A DNA stretch of 64,000 nucleotides from Megalobrama amblycephala (GCF_018812025.1 NC_063052.1:22077968-22141967), one strand, 5' to 3'. Shown: positions 33,530-44,500, counted from the first letter of the stretch. Program-made: numbers and translations. Notes: generated by a model from the sequence alone, not told the origin.

Positions 33530-33850
33530 ATGGCATGTGCTGGTCTCAAACACTGCAAAGTGGCCCTGGGCTTTGCTGTTATTTTCGACATTTTTGGCTT
33601 TACGGCCCTGTTTGTGGGGCTCTTTGTGCCACTGGAAACGAAGGGGAGAGATTTTGGGGACCTTCTTGTCTACACTGGGGCCGTCTTGGTGCTGATATCA
33701 CTTGGCGGTTGGGTCATGTGGTATAGTGGCAACATTGAGGGTATTCCAAAACAAAAGGATCTAAGCGGAATTGGCAATGCCGTGGAACGCTTGGCACGCA
33801 ACCTCAGCAGGAAAATGTATAGTACACGTCGTGTTCACAGAGGGCCCTGA
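33530..33850 (+). CDS. tmem238: TMEM238-like small two-helix membrane protein
   Basis: A single coding exon encodes 106 aa starting MACAGLKHCKVALGFAVIFD. Two hydrophobic helices are evident at about 11-34 (ALGFAVIFDIFGFTALFVGLF) and 46-66 (DLLVYTGAVLVLISLGGWVM). They are separated by the GRDFGDLLVYTG loop and followed by the WYSGNIE motif that marks TMEM238 proteins. The tail is polar and basic with no known domain. An acceptor-like CTCCAACAG ends six bases before the ATG (AG at 33523-33524), so an upstream non-coding exon is likely. An in-frame upstream ATG at 33464 lies before that acceptor and was not used. The function of the family is unknown. In human TMEM238 lies on 19q13.4, agreeing with the neighbours. 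Which fish paralogue this is cannot be told. Confidence 0.75.
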   Translation: MACAGLKHCKVALGFAVIFDIFGFTALFVGLFVPLETKGRDFGDLLVYTGAVLVLISLGGWVMWYSGNIEGIPKQKDLSGIGNAVERLARNLSRKMYSTRRVHRGP

Positions 33851-33885
33851 CATCTTGACGGTGATCCTGTTGACGTTTTATTTTA

Positions 33886-33891
33886 AATAAA
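33886..33891 (+). terminator. Candidate tmem238-like polyadenylation signal (AATAAA)
   Basis: AATAAA lies only 35 bases after the tmem238-like stop codon, giving a very short 3'UTR if used. More distal signals exist in the AT-rich DNA downstream. Confidence 0.4.
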
Positions 33892-33899
33892 AAAAGACT

Positions 33900-35400
33900 C
33901 AATTTTTGTGCCTTACAGATTTTTGGACATGGAGATTCAAAGAAAAACAATTATTTGACAAACTGAATCCTGACCTTACACCTTGCTTAGGTAAATAGCT
34001 GTTATAGCCTATTTCAATAACATTTGGCCTATATTGTACTGTTTTATATATAAATTTGTTTTAATGTACTGCTACTATTGTAGTTTATTCAGTTACTGTA
34101 CAACAAAGGTCAGAAAGAATGTTACTGCACGAATTGTTACAAGAAAGTAAACTACTAGTGTTAACATGTATGCAACATGTTTAACATTTATTTTCTGTTT
34201 GAGCAATTCATGGCCAAAAGCAGTGTTTATTCTTTATAAAGTGTGTTTTAGTTATATTTTTTAGTTATCAAAAAATTGATTAATTGAACATGTACACAAA
34301 ATGTATCTTAACTGATATTTAGCAAATTCTCAGTATTGTTTGTGTCTGTTAAATGATCATGTTCAAGTGGCCTATTTAGACAGCAAATCTTGATCCACCA
34401 ATCAGAGTACAACCATTTGCAGTACTTCATCTGATCTCTAGGTGGAGACAAACATGAACATTTCATGTTATGGCAAGAGTTGATAGTGGTCACATGGCTT
34501 TTGTATGAATAAAAATGACATTTTTGACTAATTAAAAGGCGTTTTTAATAAATGTAATGAATTACTTTTCCTTTGCATTGTTCTTTGCTATAGATGGTAT
34601 GACAGACAAAACAAATGCACAAATAAATAAATAAATTACAAAATGTATATACAAAATACACAATTTAAATTAAGCAAATTGAAAAAAAAGAAACATTTGA
34701 TGAATAAGACTGCATTATTGTTATTTTTTAATACAATATCAAGTAGATTAACTTCTCTGCCTCTTCTAAAAGTGTTTCCAGTAAACAAAGAACAAAGAAG
34801 CTTACAGTTAGTCTAAGACATAAACACTGGACTTTATTTAGCTCTAGGGTCTTTTCCTTTTTTGCACTTGATCTCTGAGGGCTTTTCTTGTTTTAAGCCT
34901 TCTAATGGGATTGGAACTTATTAGCACATGTGGTCTAAAAGTGGCAAATTCTGTGTGGTACAGACTGGAGTGAGTAAGCAAGATTTGCAATTAATGTGAA
35001 ATAAGTAAACCTACTCTGTAGGAAAAGAAATACAAATGCAAATCAATGATAGTTATGCAATTTTCATAGTGCTAAATTAGTACATTAGTTTAATGTAGGA
35101 GCAAGCAAATAGTGAAAAACTGTTCTTGGGTCTTTAACGTTTGAAACATATTTCTAGGGTGACAAATAGGGGTAAGTCTCTAAATTAATATCAGCTCAAG
35201 AAAACAATATGCACAACAATTATAATTTAAAAAGTAGTTTTTCTGACTTGAGTATTTCACAACACAGGACATTTCATTAGAGATTTAGCTATTTTGACAA
35301 TTTGATTTTACACAAAAAAGAAAAAAAAACATTTTATGTTTATGAAAAAAAGAAAATATATAATATTTGTTCATTAATGCCTAATTTAATAAATGGCATA
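33900..35400. other. Gene-free AT-rich stretch after tmem238-like
   Basis: No exon, RNA gene or intact inverted-repeat element was recognised. An A/T-rich low-complexity stretch lies around 34600-34740. Confidence 0.35.
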
Positions 35401-35404
35401 TTTT

Positions 35405-35970
35405 CTTAGCGATAGATGCTATTTACACCAAGTGAAAATAGCAAAATATTCTACTTAAACTAAGTGACAATAGCAGCATTTTCTTAGCGACATGCTATTT
35501 ACACTAGGTGAAAATAGCAACAGATTAAATGGTAATTCGATGATATCTATACTTTATATTGGCAGATACTATTTGCACCTCAGAATTTTTGTACATTAAC
35601 AGGATGCAATAATATCATAGAGTGTAAATGATTATATTTATTAAAATTATTAAATGGATTACTGGGAGAATAAAAACCCTCCCTACACCTTTCCCTAACC
35701 CTACCCAATAAACACTTTTAATATTATTAAACACTTGTTCGCAGTTTATTTCCACTTTTAGAAAATATTTTCATTTTTATTGAAAATAAATGCGAGGAAA
35801 AGGAGGATTCGAACCTGCGTCGATCGTGTTAAAAGCCAGGTTTGTGAGCCTTACTCGCTACTGCTGCGCCACTAAGGAACACTGAATTTGAAGCGTGGCC
35901 CAACCAGACATTGGTGGGCGGAGCTAGTGTAAATAGCCTTTGCCAACAAGGGACACTTGTACTAAATGTA
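35405..35970 (-). mobile_element. Transposon-like unit carrying a tRNA-like (Pol III promoter) segment
   Basis: GCTATTTACACTAGG near 35490 is mirrored by CTAGTGTAAATAGC near 35924-35937. A tandem duplication of TTTTCTTAGCGA...ATGCTATTTACAC units precedes it (35400-35520). Inside, on the minus strand, a tRNA-like stretch at about 35882-35806 has an A-box-like TGGCGCAGCAGTAG and a perfect B-box GGTTCGAATCC. This suggests a SINE or a transposon that captured a tRNA-derived promoter. The acceptor stem does not pair, so it is not called a tRNA gene. Confidence 0.5.
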
Positions 35971-36962
35971 AATAGAGACTGTTAATTAATAGACCTGAGC
36001 TAACATAAACTAACAATGAAAGTTTTATTTTAACTCTCATAGTTTGTAAAACATTTTATTAATGGAAATAGAATATACATAATTTTGGTCTTGGCAGACT
36101 AGATCTACTACACTGCTGCTGCAGAGCAACGACTTGCCTCTGCTTAATGCTCTGAAAATAAAATTAACGTGCTGTTGCTGCTTCTAAAGAGAGGGAAACC
36201 CCAATGTAGCAGATCTAGGCAGGTGGTGCTGGGGAGGTGGAGGGTTAAAATAAGAATTTGCATAGCGTGCAGAGATAGTGCATTCGTTTAGAACAAAGAT
36301 TAATAAATACTGTAACAAATGTATTGTTCGTTGTTAGTTAATGTTAGTTAATGCATTAACGAACGTTAACTAATGGAACCTTACTGTAAAGTGTTGCCAG
36401 TTATGGTAAGAAAAATGATCAGATGTTTGTTTTCTTTCATATATGGAAACTACAAACCAACAAGCTACTACATTACCAAATTTAAATGTAATATTTTGTG
36501 TTATTTAATAGCAAAAAATTATGGATTTAAACTATATTTTATGTTAAGCAGCTCACTATGTTCACATTTGACAAAGAAAAAAGTAGTCTTTTGACAGTGC
36601 TTGTCTACGCATTGACTATAAATTAGGCTTTAGCCACTATAGATTAGTCACAATAGATTAGGATTCCCTGTTAAATCTTGGGACATGCTCACTGGGGAGC
36701 GTTTACACTAAATTGACATTATCTGGGATTAAACAAGTATAGGAAGACGTAATTAATTGTATACCAGTCATTATATGACCTGTACACAGAAGCTTGGGAT
36801 GGGATTCCTTTCCTTGTCACATGATCTTTTTCTTTCTTTCCTTAAACAACTCCTTTCAGCCATGTTTATTTCTGTGCTCCCTTTGTCATTATAGAGCAAA
36901 AGTTGAGGGATTGTCTGATATGTAGACATTATCGTAGACACAAGTTGAGAAAACCTAAAAGT

Positions 36963-37384
36963 TTAAAGGATTAGTACACTTTCAAATACAATTTTCCTTA
37001 TAATTTACTCGCCCCCATGTCATCCAGGATGTCCATGTCTTTCTTTCGTCAGTCGAAAAGAAATTAAGGTTTTTGATGAAAACATTCCAGGATTATTCTC
37101 CTTATAGTGGACTTCAATGGCCTCCAGACAGTTGAAGGTCAAAATGTATATGCAACTGTATATGCTTTATAATCACAAATGATCGCCTTGCACGTGCTTC
37201 CGCTTTCCATATTCTTCAAAAAGCTTACGCTGTAGTCCTACGCCTTCCCTATTCTACTTATGGAACGAACGCGGCACCAGTTACGTTTTTTCCCATAAGG
37301 TAAATAGGACATGGACATCTTGAATGACATGGGGGTGAGTAAATTATCAGGAAAATTTTATTTGAAAGTGGACTAATCCTTTAA
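36963..37384. mobile_element. TTAA-bounded MITE
   Basis: TTAAAGGATTAGTACACTTTC is mirrored by GAAAGTGGACTAATCCTTTAA, with TTAA at both borders. It is about 420 bp and non-coding. It is flanked by ACAAGTTGAGAAAAC copies (see the hairpin downstream). Confidence 0.85.
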
Positions 37385-37520
37385 GGCAACAAACTTCAGC
37401 AGATTTTTGAGTTTTCTCAACTTGTTTTTGTAGATTTTTGAGTTTTCTCAACTTGCTGTATTCAGTTTATACAAAACAAGTTGAGAAAACTAAAAAATCT
37501 GCTGAAGTTTGTTGCCTTAA
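37385..37520. repeat. Hairpin: inverted GGCAACAAACTTCAGCAGAT / CAAGTTGAGAAAACT repeat
   Basis: GGCAACAAACTTCAGCAGATTTTTGAGTTTTCTCAACTTG at the left is mirrored by CAAGTTGAGAAAACT...ATCTGCTGAAGTTTGTTGCC at the right, and a partial tandem copy of the TTTTTGAGTTTTCTCAACTTG piece lies between. It abuts the MITE at 36963-37384, and a third CAAGTTGAGAAAAC copy lies left of that MITE. A composite element is likely. Confidence 0.7.
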
Positions 37521-38692
37521 ACTTTTTTGCCTTAAACAGCTTTTCTCAACTTTTGATTTTTTTACAGGCCAGACAAGGTATACTAGGGACAGTAAGCTGA
37601 TCAGAACAAGACTGCCAGGATTTATTTATGACCCAGAGAAAATCCAATCCTTAAAAAGGAGGAAAGATAAACTTAATGTTAGAGAAGGAGACAGATTAAA
37701 AATAAGAACAGCTTGTATGCAGGCAACATTTAAATCAGAGGGTTTTTGAAACTCTGTGGTCTTCCTTTTCTGTTCTAAAATTACTTACAAACAATTGTGT
37801 ACATTATGGTGGTATAAATCACCCTTGACATGACTGCTATCATCCTTAAAATGAATTCAAATGAGCAGATATTCAACATTTTGTTAATACGTTTTGTTAA
37901 CAATTTAATAAGTAAATTAATTAATTCATGGTTAACTGTGACATTTTTTCCCAGTCATCTAAATGACAAAAAGTCCCAGTTGACCTGAATTCACCCTAAA
38001 TAAATAAATGTTTCTAATCAGGAATAATCTAATAATGATGCATCAGTATTTCAAGTAAATTTCTTTGTCTTTTTAAAACTGAATTTAAGATAAGTTTTTA
38101 TTCCAGAGGTCACTAGATTCAGATGCTGTAAATCTGGGAAACACACCATGAGGGGAAGACCATCACTACTTAGTTTAATGAGATTAACGAAAATCTGGAC
38201 GGAAATCCCTCTCTCCAGACACTAATGTTTGACATCTCTTCACCCCTTGAGAGTATTAATGTGTTTCTGGAACTATGTTTTATATTTAAAGATGGTCATC
38301 TTTGCCATAGAATTGTTAAAATAAAACAACCAACACCACAAGTAACAAGCTACAAAAATCAAAACATAAAACAAAGTGTAAAAATCTGTTTATGGCAAAC
38401 AGTTTGCTATATAGTTCAATTCATCTCATCAAGGTGTACTTTATTTTGTCCATTTTGTCAGCGCCTTTTAGCTGAAACAGTGACTACAGTGGATATGGGG
38501 TTAAAAAGAACAGAAAAAAACTGTAAATCTCTTTCTGGCAGAGCCTTGTGAAATCTTGTGTAATTGACTTGACCCACATGGAGGGGTAGCCACCTCCTTC
38601 AATACAGCCTCATTACTCTTCCACACTCCACCTTGATTACTTGCCCCGTGATTCTTCATCCTTAAACCACAACCACAGGTAAGCATGTTGTT

Positions 38693-38693
<1 letters not shown>

Positions 38694-38748
<55 letters not shown>
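38694..38748. repeat. (AT)n microsatellite
   Basis: An uninterrupted AT dinucleotide run of about 55 bases. Confidence 0.95.
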
Positions 38749-38752
<4 letters not shown>

Positions 38753-39230
38753 TCTCTGTAAAGTACAATAATAATTAGATCTTGCATATTCTTTGCTGGG
38801 TTGCACATATATTGATCATTTTATCACTACATTAAACATTTGTCAAGGCATCCCAGTCAGTGGCTTACCCCATACAACTTTTTACATTCTTCTGAGTTTA
38901 TTTTCTGAGTTATTACAGTGATTTGTTTCTTAATTCCTTTTGATGAGCTCTGTCCACATTAAATAAAGCTATGGAACTCAGGAGGGAACTTATATCAGGC
39001 TAAATCTGTAAAATAGTTTTGACAAAAATGCATAGACTAAACCGCTTTCTGTTTACTGCACTTTCATTTTTTCACTTTCACTGTTTTCACTAGAAAATCT
39101 TGTTAATAGTTCACATAATGTCAGCTATGCACATAAAAGTATGAAACCATAATTTGTATAAGTTACAATTTGCAAATTTTGCGAGCAAAAATGTCAGTCC
39201 CATAATATGTATGTTATATGCAGTGTTGGG

Positions 39231-39686
39231 GGTAACGCATTACAAGTAACACAAGTTACGTGACCAGATTACTTTTTTTAAGTAACTAGTGAAGTAACGC
39301 ATTACTTTTAGATTTACAACAAAATTTCAGAGTTACTTTTTCAAATAAATAATGCAAGTTACTTTGTTTTCCAATTTATTGACTGACAGCTCTCCTGTCC
39401 CCGTGTTGATAGAAATCGGGAGTAAATGCAGAGGCGTTGTGTGCCCTGTGCACTTGATTTTTATTCTAGACTAGTTCTATACTAAAAATGTGAGCATACA
39501 TTTACTCATTTACTTCTCCTGCGTCCTGTTCTTCTGTATTCCAGAATGGCAGCACAGCTGAAAGGCTTGTTTGCTTGAGCTGCGCCCTCTACTGTACAGG
39601 CGTGAATTTGTATTTCCTTCAGCCTGAGGCTTATTCATTTCACTTTTGGTGTGAAAGGGCCTTTACGTTTGACAAAACTAGAATTT

Positions 39687-39717
<31 letters not shown>

Positions 39718-39875
39718 ATAAAACAAACAAACAGCGCAGATGAGAAAATGTAACACAAAAGTAACATAATGCATTACTTTCCATAAAAAGTAACTAAGTA
39801 ACACAATTAGTTACTTTTTTAGGAAGTAACGCAATATTGTAATGCATTACTTTTAAAAGTAACTTTCCCCAACAC
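39231..39875. mobile_element. GTGTTGGGG...CCCCAACAC element, copy 1
   Basis: CAGTGTTGGGGGTAACGCATTACAAGTAAC at the left is mirrored by GTTACTTTTAAAAGTAATGC-type sequence ending CCCCAACACTG at the right. It is about 645 bp and non-coding, with an internal (TTG)n run at 39688-39717. The same family, heavily interrupted, is at 49529-51533. Confidence 0.8.
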
Positions 39876-39931
39876 TGATTATGTTTGTACGGAGCCCCGG
39901 ACATGACATGCAGGAAAAAAATAGTAGGCTA

Positions 39932-40009
39932 ATTAATGCGCACGATTTACTAATTTGTTTCCTCGATTTACTAAAACGTGCGCACGATTTACTATTTCAT
40001 TCGCATGAT
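39932..40009. repeat. Inverted head of the 21-bp satellite (about four reversed monomers)
   Basis: Read on the minus strand this stretch consists of TAGTAAATCG...-type 21-base monomers (TAGTAAATCGTGCGCACGTTT, TAGTAAATCGAGGAAACAAAT and two more diverged). They run in the opposite direction to the main array. The turning point is the perfect palindrome GATTTATAAATC at 40007-40018. Confidence 0.85.
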
Positions 40010-41227
40010 TTATAAATCGAGGGAACGAAATAGTAAATCGTGCACACTATTTAGTAAATCGAGGGAACGACTTAGTAAATTGTGTGCACAATTTAGTAAA
40101 TCGAGGGAACGAAATAGTAAATCATGCACACGTTTTAGTAAATCTTGTGCACTATTTAGTAAATCGAGGGAACGACTTAGTAAATTGTGTGCACAATTTA
40201 GTAAATCGAGGGAACAAAATAGTAAATCGTGCACACTATTTAGTAAATCGAGGGAACGACTTAGTAAATTGTGTGCACAATTTAGTAAATCGAGGGAACG
40301 AAATAGTAAATCATGCACACGTTTTAGTAAATCTTGTGCACTATTTAGTAAATCGAGGGAACGACTTAGTAAATTGTGTGCACAATTTAGTAAATCGAGG
40401 GAACGAAATAGTAAATCATGCACACGTTTTAGTAAATCTTGTGCACTATTTAGTAAATCGAGGGAACGACTTAGTAAATTGTGTGCACAATTTAGTAAAT
40501 CGAGGGAACAAAATAGTAAATCGTGCACACTATTTAGTAAATCGAGGGAACAACTTAGTAAATTGTGTGCACAATTTAGTAAATCGAGGGAACGAAATAG
40601 TAAATCATGCACACGTTTTAGTAAATCTTGTGCACTATTTAGTAAATCGAGGGAACGACTTAGTAAATTGTGTGCACAATTTAGTAAATCGAGGGAACGA
40701 AATAGTAAATCATGCACACGTTTTAGTAAATCTTGTGCACTATTTAGTAAATCGAGGGAACGACTTAGTAAATTGTGTGCACAATTTAGTAAATCGAGGG
40801 AACAAAATAGTAAATCGTGCACACTATTTAGTAAATCGAGGGAACGACTTAGTAAATTGTGTGCACAATTTAGTAAATCGAGGGAACAAAATAGTAAATC
40901 GTGCACACTATTTAGTAAATCGAGGGAACGACTTAGTAAATTGTGTGCACAATTTAGTAAATCGAGGGAACGAAATAGTAAATCATGCACACGTTTTAGT
41001 AAATCTTGTGCACTATTTAGTAAATCGAGGGAACGACTTAGTAAATTGTGTGCACAATTTAGTAAATCGAGGGAACAAAATAGTAAATCGTGCACACTAT
41101 TTAGTAAATCGAGGGAACAACTTAGTAAATTGTGTGCACAATTTAGTAAATCGAGGGAACGAAATAGTAAATCATGCACACGTTTTAGTAAATCTTGTGC
41201 ACTATTTAGTAAATCGAGGGAACGACT
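40010..41227. repeat. 21-bp satellite with higher-order 5-mer/4-mer organisation
   Basis: 58 tandem monomers of exactly 21 bases, each starting TAGTAAAT, make 1218 bases. Monomer types differ after position 8: A CGAGGGAACGACT, B TGTGTGCACAATT, A' CGAGGGAACGAAA, C CATGCACACGTTT, D CTTGTGCACTATT and E CGTGCACACTATT. They form repeated 105-bp blocks A-B-A'-C-D and 84-bp blocks A-B-A''-E (A'' has ACAAAA). After a leading A'-E the block order is 5,4,5,5,4,5,5,4,4,5,4,5 and then a final A. Because 21 is a multiple of three, long frames stay open on both strands; these are not taken as genes. It ends about 315 bases before the recoverin ATG. Confidence 0.95.
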
Positions 41228-41541
41228 TAGTAGGTAGGCTTATTAGAAAAAAGGTGGATACTCAAGTGTATACAATAAACATGACTATGTCAAGATATTA
41301 ACAATGACAGGGAACTGTATGGACTGTCAATGGTCCCTCACACACAAACACAAAATATGGCATATTTTTAGGAAGAAGTTTGGCATTATTTCATGACAAA
41401 TAAAAAAAGGGGGGTGAAATATGACCCATACTTGTTCTTGTCAGATTTGGTCAAATTCACTCCTGTACCTTTTTTTTTTTGTCTTAAGAAGTTTGCTGAG
41501 TGACTAACATCCCATTCTTTTATATTTCTCAAAGGGAAGCC

Positions 41542-44500
41542 ATGGGAAACGCACAGAGTGGAGGGATTCCCAAAGAGTTTGTGGATGACCTCAAGCTGAC
41601 CACCAGGTTCTCTGAAGCTGAGATCACCCAGTGGTATGAGAACTTCCAGAAGCAGTGTCCTACAGGTCGCATCACACTACAACAGTTCGAGGAGATCTAC
41701 GGCAAATTCTTCCCAGACAGTGATGCCAAGGCCTATGCCCAACACGTTTTTCGGTCCTTTGACACCAACGATGATGGAACATTAGACTTTAAGGAGTATG
41801 TCGTTGCTCTTCACATGACCTCCTCAGGCAAGTCGACCTTGAAGCTGGAGTGGGTCTTCTCACTGTTTGATGTGGACAAGAATGGTTACGTCACAAAACC
41901 TGAAGTGTTGGAACTCAGCGAGGTAAGACGACATTGAATAGATTTCACATTAAATGTAGAAGAACAGCTGCTGAAGGAGCTGTGTTCTCCATCCTACTGG
42001 ACAAACTACCATACCACAGATTTACTTTTCAAGCACTGATTTCAAACAGGTTTCTCCCTGAACACTCCCCTCCATCTGTTATTGGTCAGACAAACAGATA
42101 GTCCAGCCCCCAGACTTATTAGTCAATGTTAAAGGAACACTCCACTTTTTTTGAAAATAGGCTCATTTCCAACTCCCCCAGAGTTAAAAAACTGAGTTTT
42201 ACAGTTTTCGAATCCATTCAGCCGATCTCCGGGTCTGGCGGTACCACTTTTAGCATAGCTTAGCATAGTTCATTGAATCTGATGAGACCAATAGCATCTC
42301 ACTCAAAAATGTAGTTACATTGTGCGCCTTCTGCACCCATGGTACGGCAGCAAAGTTCCTTGATTATTACGCCGGAATTAGAGTATAGTTCCTAGCCATA
42401 TCGGCCTAGAAAATCGCAACTTTTTATTTTCTGTCTGACTTAGTACACAATGTAACTACAGAAGAGTCAAGTTTTAAATAGGAAAAATATCTAAACTCTT
42501 TGGTTATTTTTGAGCAAGATGCTAACGGTCTCATCAGATTCAATGAACTATGCTAAGCTATGCTAAAAGTGGTACCGCCAGACCCGGAGATCGGCTGAAT
42601 GGATTCGAAAACAGTAAAACTCAACTGTTTAACTCTAGGGGAGTTGGAAAATGAGCCTATTTTCAAAAAAAGTGGAGTGTTCCTTTAATGTGTTGTGCTG
42701 TTAATAATAAGAATAAATAATTCTTATTTATTTAATAGCCATGCAGTTGGTGGGTAAATGTACAGTCAGAACGGAAACTTGCGGTTATGAAATAGGCCAA
42801 AATTAAATACCAGACTATTAATTAAATGAAGAGTGTTAACATTTTATGTAGAGATAATTAAAGGACCATTTAAAAATACCAACACTTTTTGTGAATACAT
42901 TAAGATAAAACATAAACGTAAACTCTGTCCACAGTAAAGGTGCATGTAAATTTTGCGTTGCTCTGTGAAATTTTGCTGGGCGAAATGCAACCATTACTGA
43001 ATCCACGTGGTCGGGAATTTCGAGCTCAAACTCTTTAAAGTTGGGGGTGATTTGGATTGGCTGTAAATGTTTTTTTAATCATTCATCATCTGAGAAAAAA
43101 TTGTTCTGAAAGTGATTCTGGTTTTACTGTATCGTTATGGTTATAGTTGTGTTGTGGACTTCACTTTTCTCAGAGAAATATCATTAACATAAACTTTCTC
43201 AGACAGTAGGCTAAAGGTGCAACCACAATTACCATTGCTCTGTGAAATTTTACAGGCAAAATCAGGCCATTTCTGAATGTGATCGAGGAGTTCAATTGAG
43301 GCTGAAAATGTTTCTCAACAGATTTCGCACATGTTGGTAATACAAATCTGCCACGTTTAACAACAGAAAGTTGCTTCATATGAAAGTGACTTCTGTGTGA
43401 GCAGTGATTCATATATTGCTACACAATTGACAATGAACAATGAACCTTTTTTATCAGCAAAAACTGGTGGGGCTGGTAAGTTTGGTGGGGCGACATTTCA
43501 CCTAAGCTATAAGGGATCACGGCTGATTGAGTGTGTCTCAGATGCAGAGTCAGGTCGTTTTGACAGTGATGATTAAACCATAAAGAGCATTTAACAACAA
43601 AGCTGACCTAAGATCAGTGATTAAAGCATGGAATGACATCACCCTTAAGCCCAAGCTCTATAAGAACTCATTGCAGAGGGAGGCAGAAGGATTCTGTGGT
43701 GGGTACTATGGGAGAGATAAGCGCCTCAATGTGCAATCAGGATTTAAGACCATGAGCACAGGGGGATTCATTGACATGTCAACACTTAAGCCTTCTTCTC
43801 AGAAATGGACGATCAATTTCCCAGGGAATAGTTTAGGGTGTTGGACAGAGATGTTGCAGATGAATCAACAGAATAAATGATATCCCTTATTTATGTTATA
43901 TCATCTGGAGACAATCAGCTTTTATTAAAAAAAAAAAAAAAGTGTGACATTACATCAGAGCAGGGCTTTTTACAACAACTGGGAATGCTCTGCAGTCCTG
44001 TTGTGGATAGTTAACATGTTCTTGCATTACGGTTGTGGTACGCAAGTACTCAAAGTGACAATAGAGTTTCCTTCAAATGAACTTCGGATTGCTCAGCAAG
44101 ATTCTCTTCAAAAGAAGAAACTTGTGACAATGCCGAGAATGCGACATATGTTTGTGTTGCATTATGAATTGTGTTCTGACATGTTAAGCCCTCATTTCGA
44201 CTTGTTAATTGGTGTAGACCCTAGTGAAAAAAATAGACTAAAATGTATTTCAAATGCATTTATTTTTGTGCTAAGTATACTACAAATACATTTACATATG
44301 TTTGTGCTAAATAAAAATACCACGGTACTAAACTGGTATACTGTTAAATTGGAACAACTAATTTTATTTAATGCACTTTAATTGTGCTGAAGTAGTGATT
44401 AAGTCTAATTAAAGATATAGGCTACTTAAAGGGTTAGTTCACCCAAAAATGAAAATTCTGTCATTTATTACTCACCCTCATGCCGTTCCACACCCGTAAG

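Noticed and set aside
35806..35882. Functional tRNA gene on the minus strand
   Set aside because: A- and B-box match, but the acceptor-stem halves do not pair and no clean 7-base anticodon loop forms. It is embedded in a repeat, so it is reported as tRNA-like only.
39978..41301. Three long open frames (419 and 405 codons on plus, 389 on minus) as protein genes
   Set aside because: They are a by-product of a 21-base tandem repeat without stops. They overlap on both strands, have no promoter or family resemblance, and their sequence is pure repeat.
43617..44381. Two frames (87 and 145 codons) in recoverin intron 1
   Set aside because: No recognised domain, no splice context linking them to recoverin, and they are in AT-rich intronic DNA beside a poly-A run.
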